Assembly: GCA_945873675.1 (NCBI GenBank)
Contig: CAMCEP010000103.1
Location: 1 to 8,883, forward strand
DNA: 8,883 bases
Direction of reading: 5' to 3'
Origin: Asaia bogorensis
GTDB taxonomy: Bacteria > Pseudomonadota > Alphaproteobacteria > Acetobacterales > Acetobacteraceae
Shown: one piece after another, positions 1 to 6,045 of the stretch
Position numbering within the stretch: the first letter of the stretch is position 1
Layout of the letters: every line of letters starts with the position of its first letter
Translations under genes and position numbers: made by a program
The notes under the pieces: model-generated
Database searches by the model: none
What the model saw: only the letters and a program-made list of their open reading frames with translations
Told to the model about the DNA's origin: nothing

Positions 1-1
1 C

Positions 2-658
2 GATGCCTTCCAGGCGGAGCTTGATTTCCACCGGCAGGCCACCGCGCGCATTCGCCGCCTGGCGGGTGCGGTGCCGGCGGATATCATCGAACAGGCGGCG
101 ATTACCGGTGCTTTGACCATGGAAAGCGATCGTGCCTTGGCGGCAGCACAGGCTTTGGCCGCGCGGTTGGATGTGCTGGCGCCGGCTTCTGAACGTGGCT
201 GGGTGGCGAGCGCGGGCGATAACGGTCTGACACTCGCGCGCACAGTGCGCGGTGTGGGTGAACGCCATGTGCTGGACGGCACGGCGCTCCGCAGTGCGGA
301 AGCGCGCTGGCTGGATGAACGGCGTGACAGGTTGGCGGCAGATTTCCTGGGTGGCGCAGTGCTGTCGCTGGATGGGGCGGAATCCCAGGTTGTCGGGCCG
401 CTTGCGCTGTTTGAAAAACTGATCGCGCAGGGCCGCAAGGGGCTTTCCTTCCAGCGCTTCAAGGGGCTGGGTGAGATGAACCCCGATCAGCTTTGGAAGA
501 CCACACTCGATCCCGCGATCCGCACGCTGCTCCGCGTGCGGGTTGAGGATGTGGAGGATGCGGAACAGGTCTTCTCCACCCTGATGGGCGATCTGGTGGA
601 ACCGCGTCGCGACTTTATTGTTGGCAATGCCTTGAAGGTTGCCAATCTGGACGTTTGA
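2..658 (+). CDS. gyrB: DNA gyrase subunit B, C-terminal part (5' end outside window)
   Basis: ATP-dependent type II topoisomerase subunit; with GyrA it introduces negative supercoils in the cytoplasm. Reading is open from base 2, so the ATPase, transducer and most of the Toprim domain lie upstream of the window. The visible ~218 residues include an Asp/Ala-rich middle segment, the kind of insertion seen in alphaproteobacterial GyrB. They then carry the hallmark C-terminal block GRKGLSFQRFKGLGEMNPDQLW (quoted in part: QRFKGLGEMNPDQLW, codons around 450-500) followed by TLDP. The protein closes with the family's typical tail containing NALKVANLDV. ParE has a similar KGLGEM motif, but the ending and the insertion fit GyrB better. 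The stop is TGA at 656-658 and lies inside a perfect stem-loop. The neighbour is convergent, with 19 bases between the stops. The identification is secure for GyrB/ParE and strong for GyrB. Confidence 0.93.
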   Translation, partial: DAFQAELDFHRQATARIRRLAGAVPADIIEQAAITGALTMESDRALAAAQALAARLDVLAPASERGWVASAGDNGLTLARTVRGVGERHVLDGTALRSAEARWLDERRDRLAADFLGGAVLSLDGAESQVVGPLALFEKLIAQGRKGLSFQRFKGLGEMNPDQLWKTTLDPAIRTLLRVRVEDVEDAEQVFSTLMGDLVEPRRDFIVGNALKVANLDV

Positions 659-667
659 TTGGCAACC
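637..667 (+). terminator. Stem-loop across the gyrB stop codon (possible transcript 3' end)
   Basis: A perfect 10-bp inverted repeat, GGTTGCCAAT (637-646) and ATTGGCAACC (658-667), encloses an 11-base loop. The right arm begins at the last base of the gyrB TGA. There is no T-run on either side, so it is not a canonical intrinsic terminator. It could stabilise a 3' end, or serve both convergent genes because the hairpin forms in either transcript. Just right of it, the self-complementary decamer CCGCGCGCGG occurs at 667-676 and again at 691-700, so a second hairpin is possible. Confidence 0.4.
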
Positions 668-677
668 CGCGCGCGGT

Positions 678-1784
678 TCAAGCCATCCCACCGCGCGCGG
701 AGACCGGCCACAAGCATTCCACGCGCCCCTTGCGCACGCCGACATACCAATCATAGCGATCAACTGTTGGGTCGCAGTGGCCCGGCACCAGGCGCAGCTT
801 TTCGCCCAGCTTCGGCGCGCTGCCATCTTCAATCACGATCTTGCCGTGTTCATCAGACGCGCCCGCGTAACGCAGCCCCGGGCGTTGCCAGACCTGCGGC
901 ATGCCAGAATCAACCGAAACGCCCTTATGCCCGCAATCCAGCACGGCAATGCCTGGCCCCGCCGTGCTCATGACTTGGGACAGCACGAAAAGAGATTGCC
1001 GGAAGGGCGGCGCATCCGCATTCGCCGCGTAATCCGCATCCATGAAGCAATAAGACCCCGCCTGGATTTCGGTATAGACGCCGCTCGCCGCTTCATGCCG
1101 GAAGGTGCCGGTGCCAGCACCGCCGACAATCGGGCATTCCAGCCCGCGCTGGCGCAGCTGTTCCACGGTGCGCCTGGAACGCGCCACAGCTTCCCCAATT
1201 GCGGCCGCGCGTTCTTCCGGTGCGCGCTTGTGCTGCGCTGAACCATGATAGGCTTGCAAGCCGCCAAAGCGCAGATGCCGGCTGGCAGCGATGCGTTCCG
1301 CGAGTGCCACCGCCGGCGGGCCGTGCTCCACCCCGCCGCGCGCCATGCCGACATCAATTTCCACCAGCACCGGCAGGCGCACGCCAGCGGCCTCGGCCGC
1401 CGCTTCAATCAGCGCAATCTGCGCCGCGTCATCCACGCACACCGCCACTTCCGCGATGCGCGCAAGGGCCGCAAGCCGCGCCAATTTGCGCGGGCTGACC
1501 ACCTGGTTGGTGACCAAAATATCGGGAATACCGCCCCAGGCGAGTGCTTCGGCTTCGGCCACTTTCTGCACGCATTGCCCAACCGCGCCGCGCGCCATTT
1601 GCAGCTTGGCGATGACGCTGGATTTATGGGTTTTGGCGTGCGCCCGCAGCTTGGCGCCAGTTGGCGCCAGCAGCGCTGCCATGGTGTCAAGGTTATGTTC
1701 AAAAGCATCCAGGTCAATCACCAGCGCGGGGGTATCAATGTCTTCTTCGCGCATGCCGGGTTCGGCGGGCGGGTGTTGCAGCAT
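678..1784 (-). CDS. DSD1-family PLP enzyme: D-threonine aldolase / 3-hydroxy-D-aspartate aldolase-like
   Basis: This is a fold-type III (alanine-racemase-like) PLP enzyme of 368 aa, predicted to cleave D-3-hydroxyamino acids (D-threonine or 3-hydroxy-D-aspartate) to glycine plus an aldehyde in the cytoplasm. Visible marks are the N-terminal DTPALVIDLDAFEHN (17-31), the PLP-lysine motif RAHAKTHKS with K51 as the expected Schiff-base lysine, QAYHGSAQH in the barrel, GGAGTGTF, YCFMDADY, and the C-terminal PGHCDPT (H336, D338) and WPVSARG. The order and wording closely match Paracoccus 3-hydroxy-D-aspartate aldolase from memory. The H-x-D metal site fits aldolases better than the H-x-C of D-serine dehydratases. 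The start is the ATG at 1784 because GGAGGA lies 6 bases upstream; an in-frame upstream ATG at 1826 has no such support. The gene is convergent with gyrB and lies beyond the porin terminator, so it is probably a separate transcript. The exact substrate is unknown. Confidence 0.9.
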   Translation of the reverse strand: MLQHPPAEPGMREEDIDTPALVIDLDAFEHNLDTMAALLAPTGAKLRAHAKTHKSSVIAKLQMARGAVGQCVQKVAEAEALAWGGIPDILVTNQVVSPRKLARLAALARIAEVAVCVDDAAQIALIEAAAEAAGVRLPVLVEIDVGMARGGVEHGPPAVALAERIAASRHLRFGGLQAYHGSAQHKRAPEERAAAIGEAVARSRRTVEQLRQRGLECPIVGGAGTGTFRHEAASGVYTEIQAGSYCFMDADYAANADAPPFRQSLFVLSQVMSTAGPGIAVLDCGHKGVSVDSGMPQVWQRPGLRYAGASDEHGKIVIEDGSAPKLGEKLRLVPGHCDPTVDRYDWYVGVRKGRVECLWPVSARGGMA

Positions 1785-1790
1785 AGGGTA

Positions 1791-1796
1791 TCCTCC
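1791..1796 (-). promoter_or_regulatory. Shine-Dalgarno of the aldolase gene
   Basis: On the minus strand GGAGGA stands 6 bases before the ATG at 1784-1782. It decides this start over the in-frame ATG 14 codons upstream. Confidence 0.75.
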
Positions 1797-1809
1797 GTCA
1801 GTCAGCGCC

Positions 1810-1840
1810 ATCATAGCCATGACCATGCGCTTAGCGCCAA
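1810..1840 (-). promoter_or_regulatory. Candidate promoter for the aldolase gene
   Basis: The minus strand reads TATGAT (1815-1810), a 4-5/6 match to the sigma-70 -10 box. It is preceded at 19 bases by TTGGCG (1840-1835), a weak -35. This would put the transcript start about 20 bases before the ATG. Spacing is long and the -35 poor, so confidence is low. Confidence 0.25.
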
Positions 1841-1873
1841 TCAGCCAAGCCAGAAGGGCGTGGCCTGGGGCAC

Positions 1874-1907
1874 AAAAAAAGCGGCAGGGTTTCCCCTGCC
1901 GCCTTTT
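1874..1907 (-). terminator. Intrinsic terminator downstream of the porin gene
   Basis: A 9-bp perfect GC-rich stem, GCGGCAGGG (1881-1889) and CCCTGCCGC (1894-1902), has a 4-base loop. On the minus strand it is followed by seven T (1880-1874), and it starts 24 bases past the porin stop codon. The plus strand also carries a T5 run after the stem (1903-1907), so the element could act in both directions, although no plus-strand gene ends here. It separates the porin transcript from the aldolase gene. Confidence 0.88.
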
Positions 1908-1925
1908 TGCCGAATGATCCGAAGA

Positions 1926-3377
1926 TCAGAAGGCGATGCGCACGCCGGCGACGAGCACCGTGATGTCACGGGTGTAGTCCGGGTTAGCAGCGGTACCATA
2001 GTTGGTCTTCGTCGCACCAGCGCTTGTCGGCGCCAAAGTCGGGACATTCTCGTCCTTGACTTGGTTGTAGCTGCCAAACAGGGTCATACCCGGGGCAAGA
2101 ACGTAGGCAGCGCCCACACCCATATAGGTCTGCGTGCGGTCATCAACCGAGCCGCCATTATCCTGCTCAGCCACGGAGTAAACACCGCCAATGGTCAAAG
2201 CACCGATCGTGTAGGTAATACCGAGAGCATATTGCGAGCTGCCATCAATACCTTGGGCGATCGAACCATTGGCCGGGGTCGTACGGTAGTTACCCCAGGT
2301 GTAATCGCCACCAACCGCAAAGCCATACGCGCGCAGCAAGAGACCGGCGGAGTAGGTGGTGATATTCTGGTCCTTCGCCACCACCGACGCGCCGGTGGCC
2401 GACTGCTGGGCTGGGTCGGCAAACTGGCCTACCAACGACGCCTGCACGCCAACGCTACCGAAAGTGCCGCGATAACGCAGCGCCGCGGAGATTTCATTGG
2501 TCAGGCCAGTGTAATCACGCTGGTACGCGGTGCTGCTGGTAGCATTGTCCGCGCGCTCACCTTCGCCACGGTTGGCGGCGTAAGACACACCTAAATCAAA
2601 ACCCATCATCTGCGGAGAGAGATAGATGATCTTGGTTGCGTCATTGCCGTCGCCCACACCGGCGCCAACATAATTAGAGGACGGCAGGAATTCATCCCAA
2701 TCGCCCGATTCGCCAAGGCCCTGGCTTGCAGGGCGGCGAACTTGCAGCAGTGACGCTGCGCTGTCTTCCTGGCCGAAGCGGATTTCACCCCAGGTACCCT
2801 TCACGAACCCGTAGAGTTCATCGAAGCTGACGCCTGTGCCATCGCCAGCGTTGCTGACCATATTGTCCATCTGCATTTCGAACATGGCACCGTAGCGCAT
2901 GCCGTTCGCAGCACGACCGTCAACATACACGTTCAATTCGGCGTCATTCCGGAAGTCGCTACGCTGACGGCCCCTCAAGTTGGTGCTCGCGGTCCCCGAA
3001 TAATTGCCAGTGGTAGAGTTCAGCGCGGCCGCAGTATTCCGAGCGACGCCACTATCAGCTTGATCCTGCACGTTGCCGTAGGTGAACTCAAAATAGCCAC
3101 CCAACCGCACGACCAGGCCGCTGGTCGTCGGCGTCTCGGGCACGTTCGGCACGCCGTCATTGCCATGCGGACCGGCGCCGGTCAGGCCGACCGGGGTCTG
3201 GAAGATGGCGGCAGCGGTGCCGGTGGGCGCCACGGAAGTGGCGGGCAGCGCGGGCGGCGCGGCAGGAGCAGCGGCCGGCGCCGGGCGAGCGGCCGGACGG
3301 GCTTGCTGGGCGTTGGCAGCCTGCGCGACGAGCGCGAGACCAACAACAGCCGTTGTCCCCAGAAGAATTTTACGCAT
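1926..3377 (-). CDS. Outer-membrane porin (general alphaproteobacterial porin family)
   Basis: Predicted trimeric beta-barrel channel for passive diffusion of small hydrophilic solutes; 483 aa. Residues 1-23 are a classical Sec signal peptide: MRK, a hydrophobic core, and ANA|QQ as the likely cleavage site. Residues ~24-53 form an unusual Ala/Pro-rich stretch. From ~88 onward there are alternating amphipathic strands, first VVRLGGYFEFTYG. The porin-typical segment FDELYGFVKGTWGEIRFGQED lies at 185-205 (quoted in part), and many Gly/Asn/Asp-rich loops follow. The last strand ends in LVAGVRIAF, whose terminal aromatic residue is the BAM-complex recognition signature. The start at 3377 is chosen because GAGGAGG sits 6 bases upstream and the signal peptide begins exactly there; longer in-frame reading to 3476 adds no sensible signal. 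The gene is followed by a strong terminator, so probably monocistronic and well expressed. Solute preference cannot be read from the sequence. Confidence 0.92.
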   Translation of the reverse strand: MRKILLGTTAVVGLALVAQAANAQQARPAARPAPAAAPAAPPALPATSVAPTGTAAAIFQTPVGLTGAGPHGNDGVPNVPETPTTSGLVVRLGGYFEFTYGNVQDQADSGVARNTAAALNSTTGNYSGTASTNLRGRQRSDFRNDAELNVYVDGRAANGMRYGAMFEMQMDNMVSNAGDGTGVSFDELYGFVKGTWGEIRFGQEDSAASLLQVRRPASQGLGESGDWDEFLPSSNYVGAGVGDGNDATKIIYLSPQMMGFDLGVSYAANRGEGERADNATSSTAYQRDYTGLTNEISAALRYRGTFGSVGVQASLVGQFADPAQQSATGASVVAKDQNITTYSAGLLLRAYGFAVGGDYTWGNYRTTPANGSIAQGIDGSSQYALGITYTIGALTIGGVYSVAEQDNGGSVDDRTQTYMGVGAAYVLAPGMTLFGSYNQVKDENVPTLAPTSAGATKTNYGTAANPDYTRDITVLVAGVRIAF

Positions 3378-3383
3378 TGAAGT

Positions 3384-3390
3384 CCTCCTC
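3384..3390 (-). promoter_or_regulatory. Shine-Dalgarno of the porin gene
   Basis: GAGGAGG on the minus strand, 6 bases before the ATG at 3377. It is a near-ideal site that fixes the start at the signal-peptide methionine. Confidence 0.8.
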
Positions 3391-3490
3391 ATCGCCGGGA
3401 AATCCGGCAGTGTTCCTCGGCCCCTGCCCCCGGCAGGAAGGTGACCCTGAACACCCAATGCGGGCGCCAAAGCCACCAGACCTTAGTCAG

Positions 3491-3520
3491 ACTATGATCA
3501 TTTCAGCGGGCGGGCCGCAA
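3491..3520 (-). promoter_or_regulatory. Weak candidate promoter for the porin gene
   Basis: In the 176-base gap between the ThiE-like stop and the porin start, the minus strand shows TTGCGG (3520-3515), 18 bases, then CATAGT (3496-3491). This would leave a leader of roughly 110 bases. The match to sigma-70 boxes is modest. Nothing else gene-like is seen in this gap. Confidence 0.2.
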
Positions 3521-3553
3521 CCTCTGAGACGCTGCTGACGCGACTTGGCCACA

Positions 3554-4204
3554 TCACTGTGGCAAGCTTGCAACAGGGGGCGCCAGCCCGCCAATGGCCG
3601 CGATCCCCGCCGCGCGGCGCGGTATGGCGCGCAACCGCACCGGTGCAATGCCCCCCAAGGCCATACAGGGCGCGGGCAGCAAGCGCGCCAGGGCCGCCCA
3701 ACGCAGAACGCCGAGCGCCGGCGCCCCAGGGTGGCTCTGGGTTGGAAATAGCGGCGAAAGGAAAAGGAAATCCACGCCAAGCCGCCTGGCCCGCGCCGCG
3801 CCACGCTGCCCGCCATGGGCTGCCATGCTCATGAAAACACGCCCTGGCGCGGCGCGGCGGGCGATCAATAAGGGCAGCAAAGCCCCGCTTTCCCGCCGAT
3901 CCGGCAGATGGACCCCAGCGCCCAGCGCCAGCGCTGCCCGCCCATCCCCCGCCACCAGGAGCCTAAGCCCGCGCTGCCGGGCAAGCCGCGCTACAGGCCG
4001 AAGCAACCCCGGCGCCAGCCCACGCGCTACCACCCCGGCGCCGCGCGGCAGCGCAGCCATGGCCAGGCGCGGGTCCGGCAGGCGGACAGGGTCGCTGAAC
4101 AGCCAAAGCCGGGGCAGGCCGCCGGGCGCTGGGCGGGCGAATCGGCCCCAGCTGGGGCGCACCCCTGGAATCCTGCCCGATTCCCTGCCATTTGGCTTTG
4201 CCAT
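3554..4204 (-). CDS. Thiamine phosphate synthase/TenI-like protein (degenerate ThiE family)
   Basis: A TIM-barrel protein of the ThiE/TenI superfamily. ThiE joins the pyrimidine and thiazole halves into thiamine phosphate; TenI paralogues isomerise the thiazole. From the ATG at 4204 the product is 216 aa. Visible marks are LPRLWLFSDP (30-39, family first strand), GAGVHLPD (96-102, normally GxDGVHLGQxD), DFLFLSPLFPTQSHPG (145-160, counterpart of the GPVFPTxTK phosphate loop) and ALGGI (182-186). The usual Gln/Lys near the first loop and the QxD after VHL are not recognisable, so catalysis as a true ThiE is uncertain. The protein is extremely rich in Ala, Arg, Leu, Pro and Gly. The start is ambiguous: ATG 4204 has only AGGGG 8 bases upstream and adds ~29 residues before the domain, while GTG at 4162 has CAGGA 8 bases upstream. 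It is divergent from yggS. No other thiamine gene is in view. Confidence 0.75.
   Translation of the reverse strand: MAKPNGRESGRIPGVRPSWGRFARPAPGGLPRLWLFSDPVRLPDPRLAMAALPRGAGVVARGLAPGLLRPVARLARQRGLRLLVAGDGRAALALGAGVHLPDRRESGALLPLLIARRAAPGRVFMSMAAHGGQRGAARARRLGVDFLFLSPLFPTQSHPGAPALGVLRWAALARLLPAPCMALGGIAPVRLRAIPRRAAGIAAIGGLAPPVASLPQ
4145..4158. repeat. Perfect 14-bp palindrome near the thiE-like start
   Basis: GCCCCAGCTGGGGC reads identically on both strands. It lies inside the first codons of the ThiE-like gene (or directly after the alternative GTG start) and 45 bases upstream of the yggS ATG, a position where a regulator of either divergent gene could bind. It may also be chance in such GC-rich DNA. 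Confidence 0.3.
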
Positions 4205-4877
4205 GACCAATGCCCCTGCCATTGCCGACAACCTCTCCCGCATTCGGGCGCGAATCAGCGAAGCCTGCGCCCGCGCCAATCGTCCGGCAAATGCCGTGAC
4301 GCTGGTGGCGGTTTCCAAGACCAACCCGGTGGAAGCCGTGGAAGCCGCCCTCGCGGCTGGGCAGATGGTGTTTGGCGAAAACCGGGTCCAGGAAGCGGCG
4401 CAGAAATTTCCCGGCCTGCGCCCGGCCCATCCAGGGCTTCAGCTTCATATCATCGGCGGCTTGCAGACGAATAAGGCACGGGATGCGGTGAAGATCGCGG
4501 ATGTGATCGAAACGCTGGACCGGGTGAAACTGGCCCAGGCCATTGCGGAAGCCATGGCGAAGGAAGGCCGCCGGCCTGATCTGCTGGTGCAGGTGAATAC
4601 AGGGGATGAGGCGCAGAAGGCCGGCTGCCCGCGCGCGGAAGCTGATGCCTTCATCCGCGCCGCGCGGGATGATTTCGGCCTGCCGGTCACGGGCTTGATG
4701 TGTATCCCCCCCGTGGAAGGCGACCCGCGCCCACATTTCGCCTTCCTCGCCAATCTGGCCGCGAAGCACGGGCTGCCGATCCTTTCCATGGGCATGAGCG
4801 GGGATTTTGAAGCCGCCATTGCCGAAGGGGCGACCCATGTGCGCGTGGGCAGCGCCATCTTTGGCGCGCGCGGGTGA
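4203..4877 (+). CDS. yggS: YggS/PROSC family pyridoxal-phosphate homeostasis protein
   Basis: Cytoplasmic PLP-binding protein of the YggS/PLPBP family that buffers free PLP and influences amino-acid and keto-acid balance; 224 aa, normal length. Features are TLVAVSKTNP with K39 as the PLP lysine, GQMVFGENRVQEA (53-65), LHIIGGLQTNK (81-91, counterpart of HFIGxLQxNK), LVQVNTGDEAQKAG (128-141), GLMCIPP (164-170), SMGMSGDF (195-202), and the phosphate-binding RVGSAIFGARG end. The second lysine of the common SKTK motif is Asn41 here. The start at 4203 is the first in-frame ATG with family-like spacing; reading remains open far upstream but that part is antisense to the ThiE-like gene and shows no homology. 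No Shine-Dalgarno precedes the ATG (pyrimidine-rich), suggesting a leaderless or weakly initiated message. trpS follows in the same direction after 83 bases. Confidence 0.92.
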   Translation: MTNAPAIADNLSRIRARISEACARANRPANAVTLVAVSKTNPVEAVEAALAAGQMVFGENRVQEAAQKFPGLRPAHPGLQLHIIGGLQTNKARDAVKIADVIETLDRVKLAQAIAEAMAKEGRRPDLLVQVNTGDEAQKAGCPRAEADAFIRAARDDFGLPVTGLMCIPPVEGDPRPHFAFLANLAAKHGLPILSMGMSGDFEAAIAEGATHVRVGSAIFGARG

Positions 4878-4903
4878 AAGCTGTTCACGCATCTGCCGCT
4901 TGA

Positions 4904-4921
4904 CGCGCCGGGCCCGGCGCG
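4904..4921. repeat. Perfect 18-bp GC palindrome between yggS and trpS
   Basis: CGCGCCGGGCCCGGCGCG is fully self-complementary. It lies 26 bases after the yggS stop and 39 bases before the trpS ATG. As RNA it can fold into a very stable hairpin. It has no T-run, so it is not a standard terminator. It could be a processing or stability element in a yggS-trpS message, or a protein-binding site. Confidence 0.45.
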
Positions 4922-4960
4922 GGATCACACGAAACCGCTTCCTTTCAGGTGTTTGAGACA

Positions 4961-5962
4961 ATGACGCGCGTCTTTTCCGGCATTCAGCCTTCCGGCGTTC
5001 CGACCCTTGGCAATTACCTGGGCGCCATCCGCAATTGGGTGCCGATGCAGGATGCGCATGAAAGCATTTTCTGCATTGTGGATTTGCACGCCATTACGGT
5101 TTGGCAAGACCCCAAGGAACTTTCGCGCCAGACCCGCGAAATGGCTGCGGCGGTGATCGCCTGCGGGCTTGATCCGAAGCGCTGCACCTTGTTCGTGCAA
5201 TCCCATGTGCCGGCGCATGCCGAATTGGGGTGGATTTTCAATTGTGTCGCGCGCATCGGCTGGCTCAATCGCATGACGCAATTCAAGGATAAGGCGGGGG
5301 GCGATCGGGAAGCGGCTTCCGCCGGGCTTTATGTTTACCCGAACCTCATGGCCGCTGATATTCTGGCCTATCACGCAACCAAAGTGCCGGTGGGTGATGA
5401 TCAGAAGCAGCATCTGGAATTGGCCAATGATATCGCGCAGAAATTCAACCATGATTACGGCGTTAATTTCTTCCCGAATATCGAACCGCTGATCCAGGGC
5501 GTTGCGGCGCGCGTCATGTCGCTGCGTGATGGCACCAAGAAAATGTCGAAATCCGATCCATCGGATCAGTCGCGCATCAACCTGACCGATGATGCGGATG
5601 CCATCGCGCTGAAAATCCGCCGCGCCAAGACGGATGCGGAACCGATCCCGGACCATATGGCCGGGCTGGAAGGCAGGCCGGAAGCGCGCAACCTGGTGGG
5701 CATCCTGGCGGCCATCACCGGTACGCTGCCGGAAAACGTGTTGCGTGAACATGCCGGCCAGGGCTTTGGCGCCTTCAAGGGCACGCTGACGGAAGCGCTA
5801 GTGGCGCATCTTTCCCCCATCGCCGCTGAGATGCGCCGCTTGCTGACTGACCCTGGCGCGCTTGATGCCGCGCTGCATCTGGGCGCCGCGCGCGCCCATG
5901 CCGTTTCCGAACCCATCATGAAGCAGGCGCGGGAGATCATCGGGCTGCTGCCGGCACGCTGA
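4961..5962 (+). CDS. trpS: Tryptophanyl-tRNA synthetase
   Basis: Class Ic aminoacyl-tRNA synthetase that charges tRNA-Trp with tryptophan using ATP; cytoplasmic, essential; 333 aa, the usual size for the bacterial TrpS-I type. Motifs in order are GIQPSG (7-12), PTLGNYLGA (14-22, HIGH equivalent), YPNLMAADILAY (126-137, with D133 in the tryptophan pocket), VGDDQKQHLEL (144-154) and KMSKS (194-198), followed by DPSDQSRINL. The start chosen is ATG 4961, giving MTRVFSGIQPSG as in relatives. A GTG four codons earlier (4949) is possible, but no Shine-Dalgarno precedes it, whereas AGG at 4947-4949 lies upstream of the ATG. It follows yggS and precedes dgoK in the same direction. No clear terminator is seen in the 83 bases after the stop, so read-through into dgoK is possible. 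Confidence 0.97.
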   Translation: MTRVFSGIQPSGVPTLGNYLGAIRNWVPMQDAHESIFCIVDLHAITVWQDPKELSRQTREMAAAVIACGLDPKRCTLFVQSHVPAHAELGWIFNCVARIGWLNRMTQFKDKAGGDREAASAGLYVYPNLMAADILAYHATKVPVGDDQKQHLELANDIAQKFNHDYGVNFFPNIEPLIQGVAARVMSLRDGTKKMSKSDPSDQSRINLTDDADAIALKIRRAKTDAEPIPDHMAGLEGRPEARNLVGILAAITGTLPENVLREHAGQGFGAFKGTLTEALVAHLSPIAAEMRRLLTDPGALDAALHLGAARAHAVSEPIMKQAREIIGLLPAR

Positions 5963-6045
5963 TCTTTGCGCTGCCTTGCGGCGCGTCCTGACGGGCCGTT
6001 AAGCTTTCTTCGGCATCACTGCGCCATGGAAAGGGGGCAGCCGGC

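Noticed and set aside
1245..2594. Long plus-strand open frame (449 codons) opposite the aldolase and porin genes
   Set aside because: It has no recognisable domain, composition is that of an antisense frame in GC-rich DNA, and it overlaps two well-supported genes on the other strand.
3594..4202. In-frame upstream extension of yggS by about 200 codons
   Set aside because: The frame is open only because the antisense ThiE-like gene is GC-rich. The added text is Arg/Pro/Ala-rich with no homology, and the family starts at the ATG at 4203.
4183..4223. Direct repeat CCCTGCCATT on both sides of the yggS start (4183-4192, 4214-4223)
   Set aside because: Two short copies 31 bases apart, one of them inside the yggS coding sequence; easily chance, with no third copy seen.
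3963..5752. Minus-strand open frames of 332 and 275 codons opposite yggS and trpS
   Set aside because: They are mirror frames of two strongly conserved genes, start with TTG/GTG-like codons without ribosome sites, and show no domain.
5963..6045. Possible terminator after trpS
   Set aside because: Only very short GC stems without a T-run are visible; nothing convincing.
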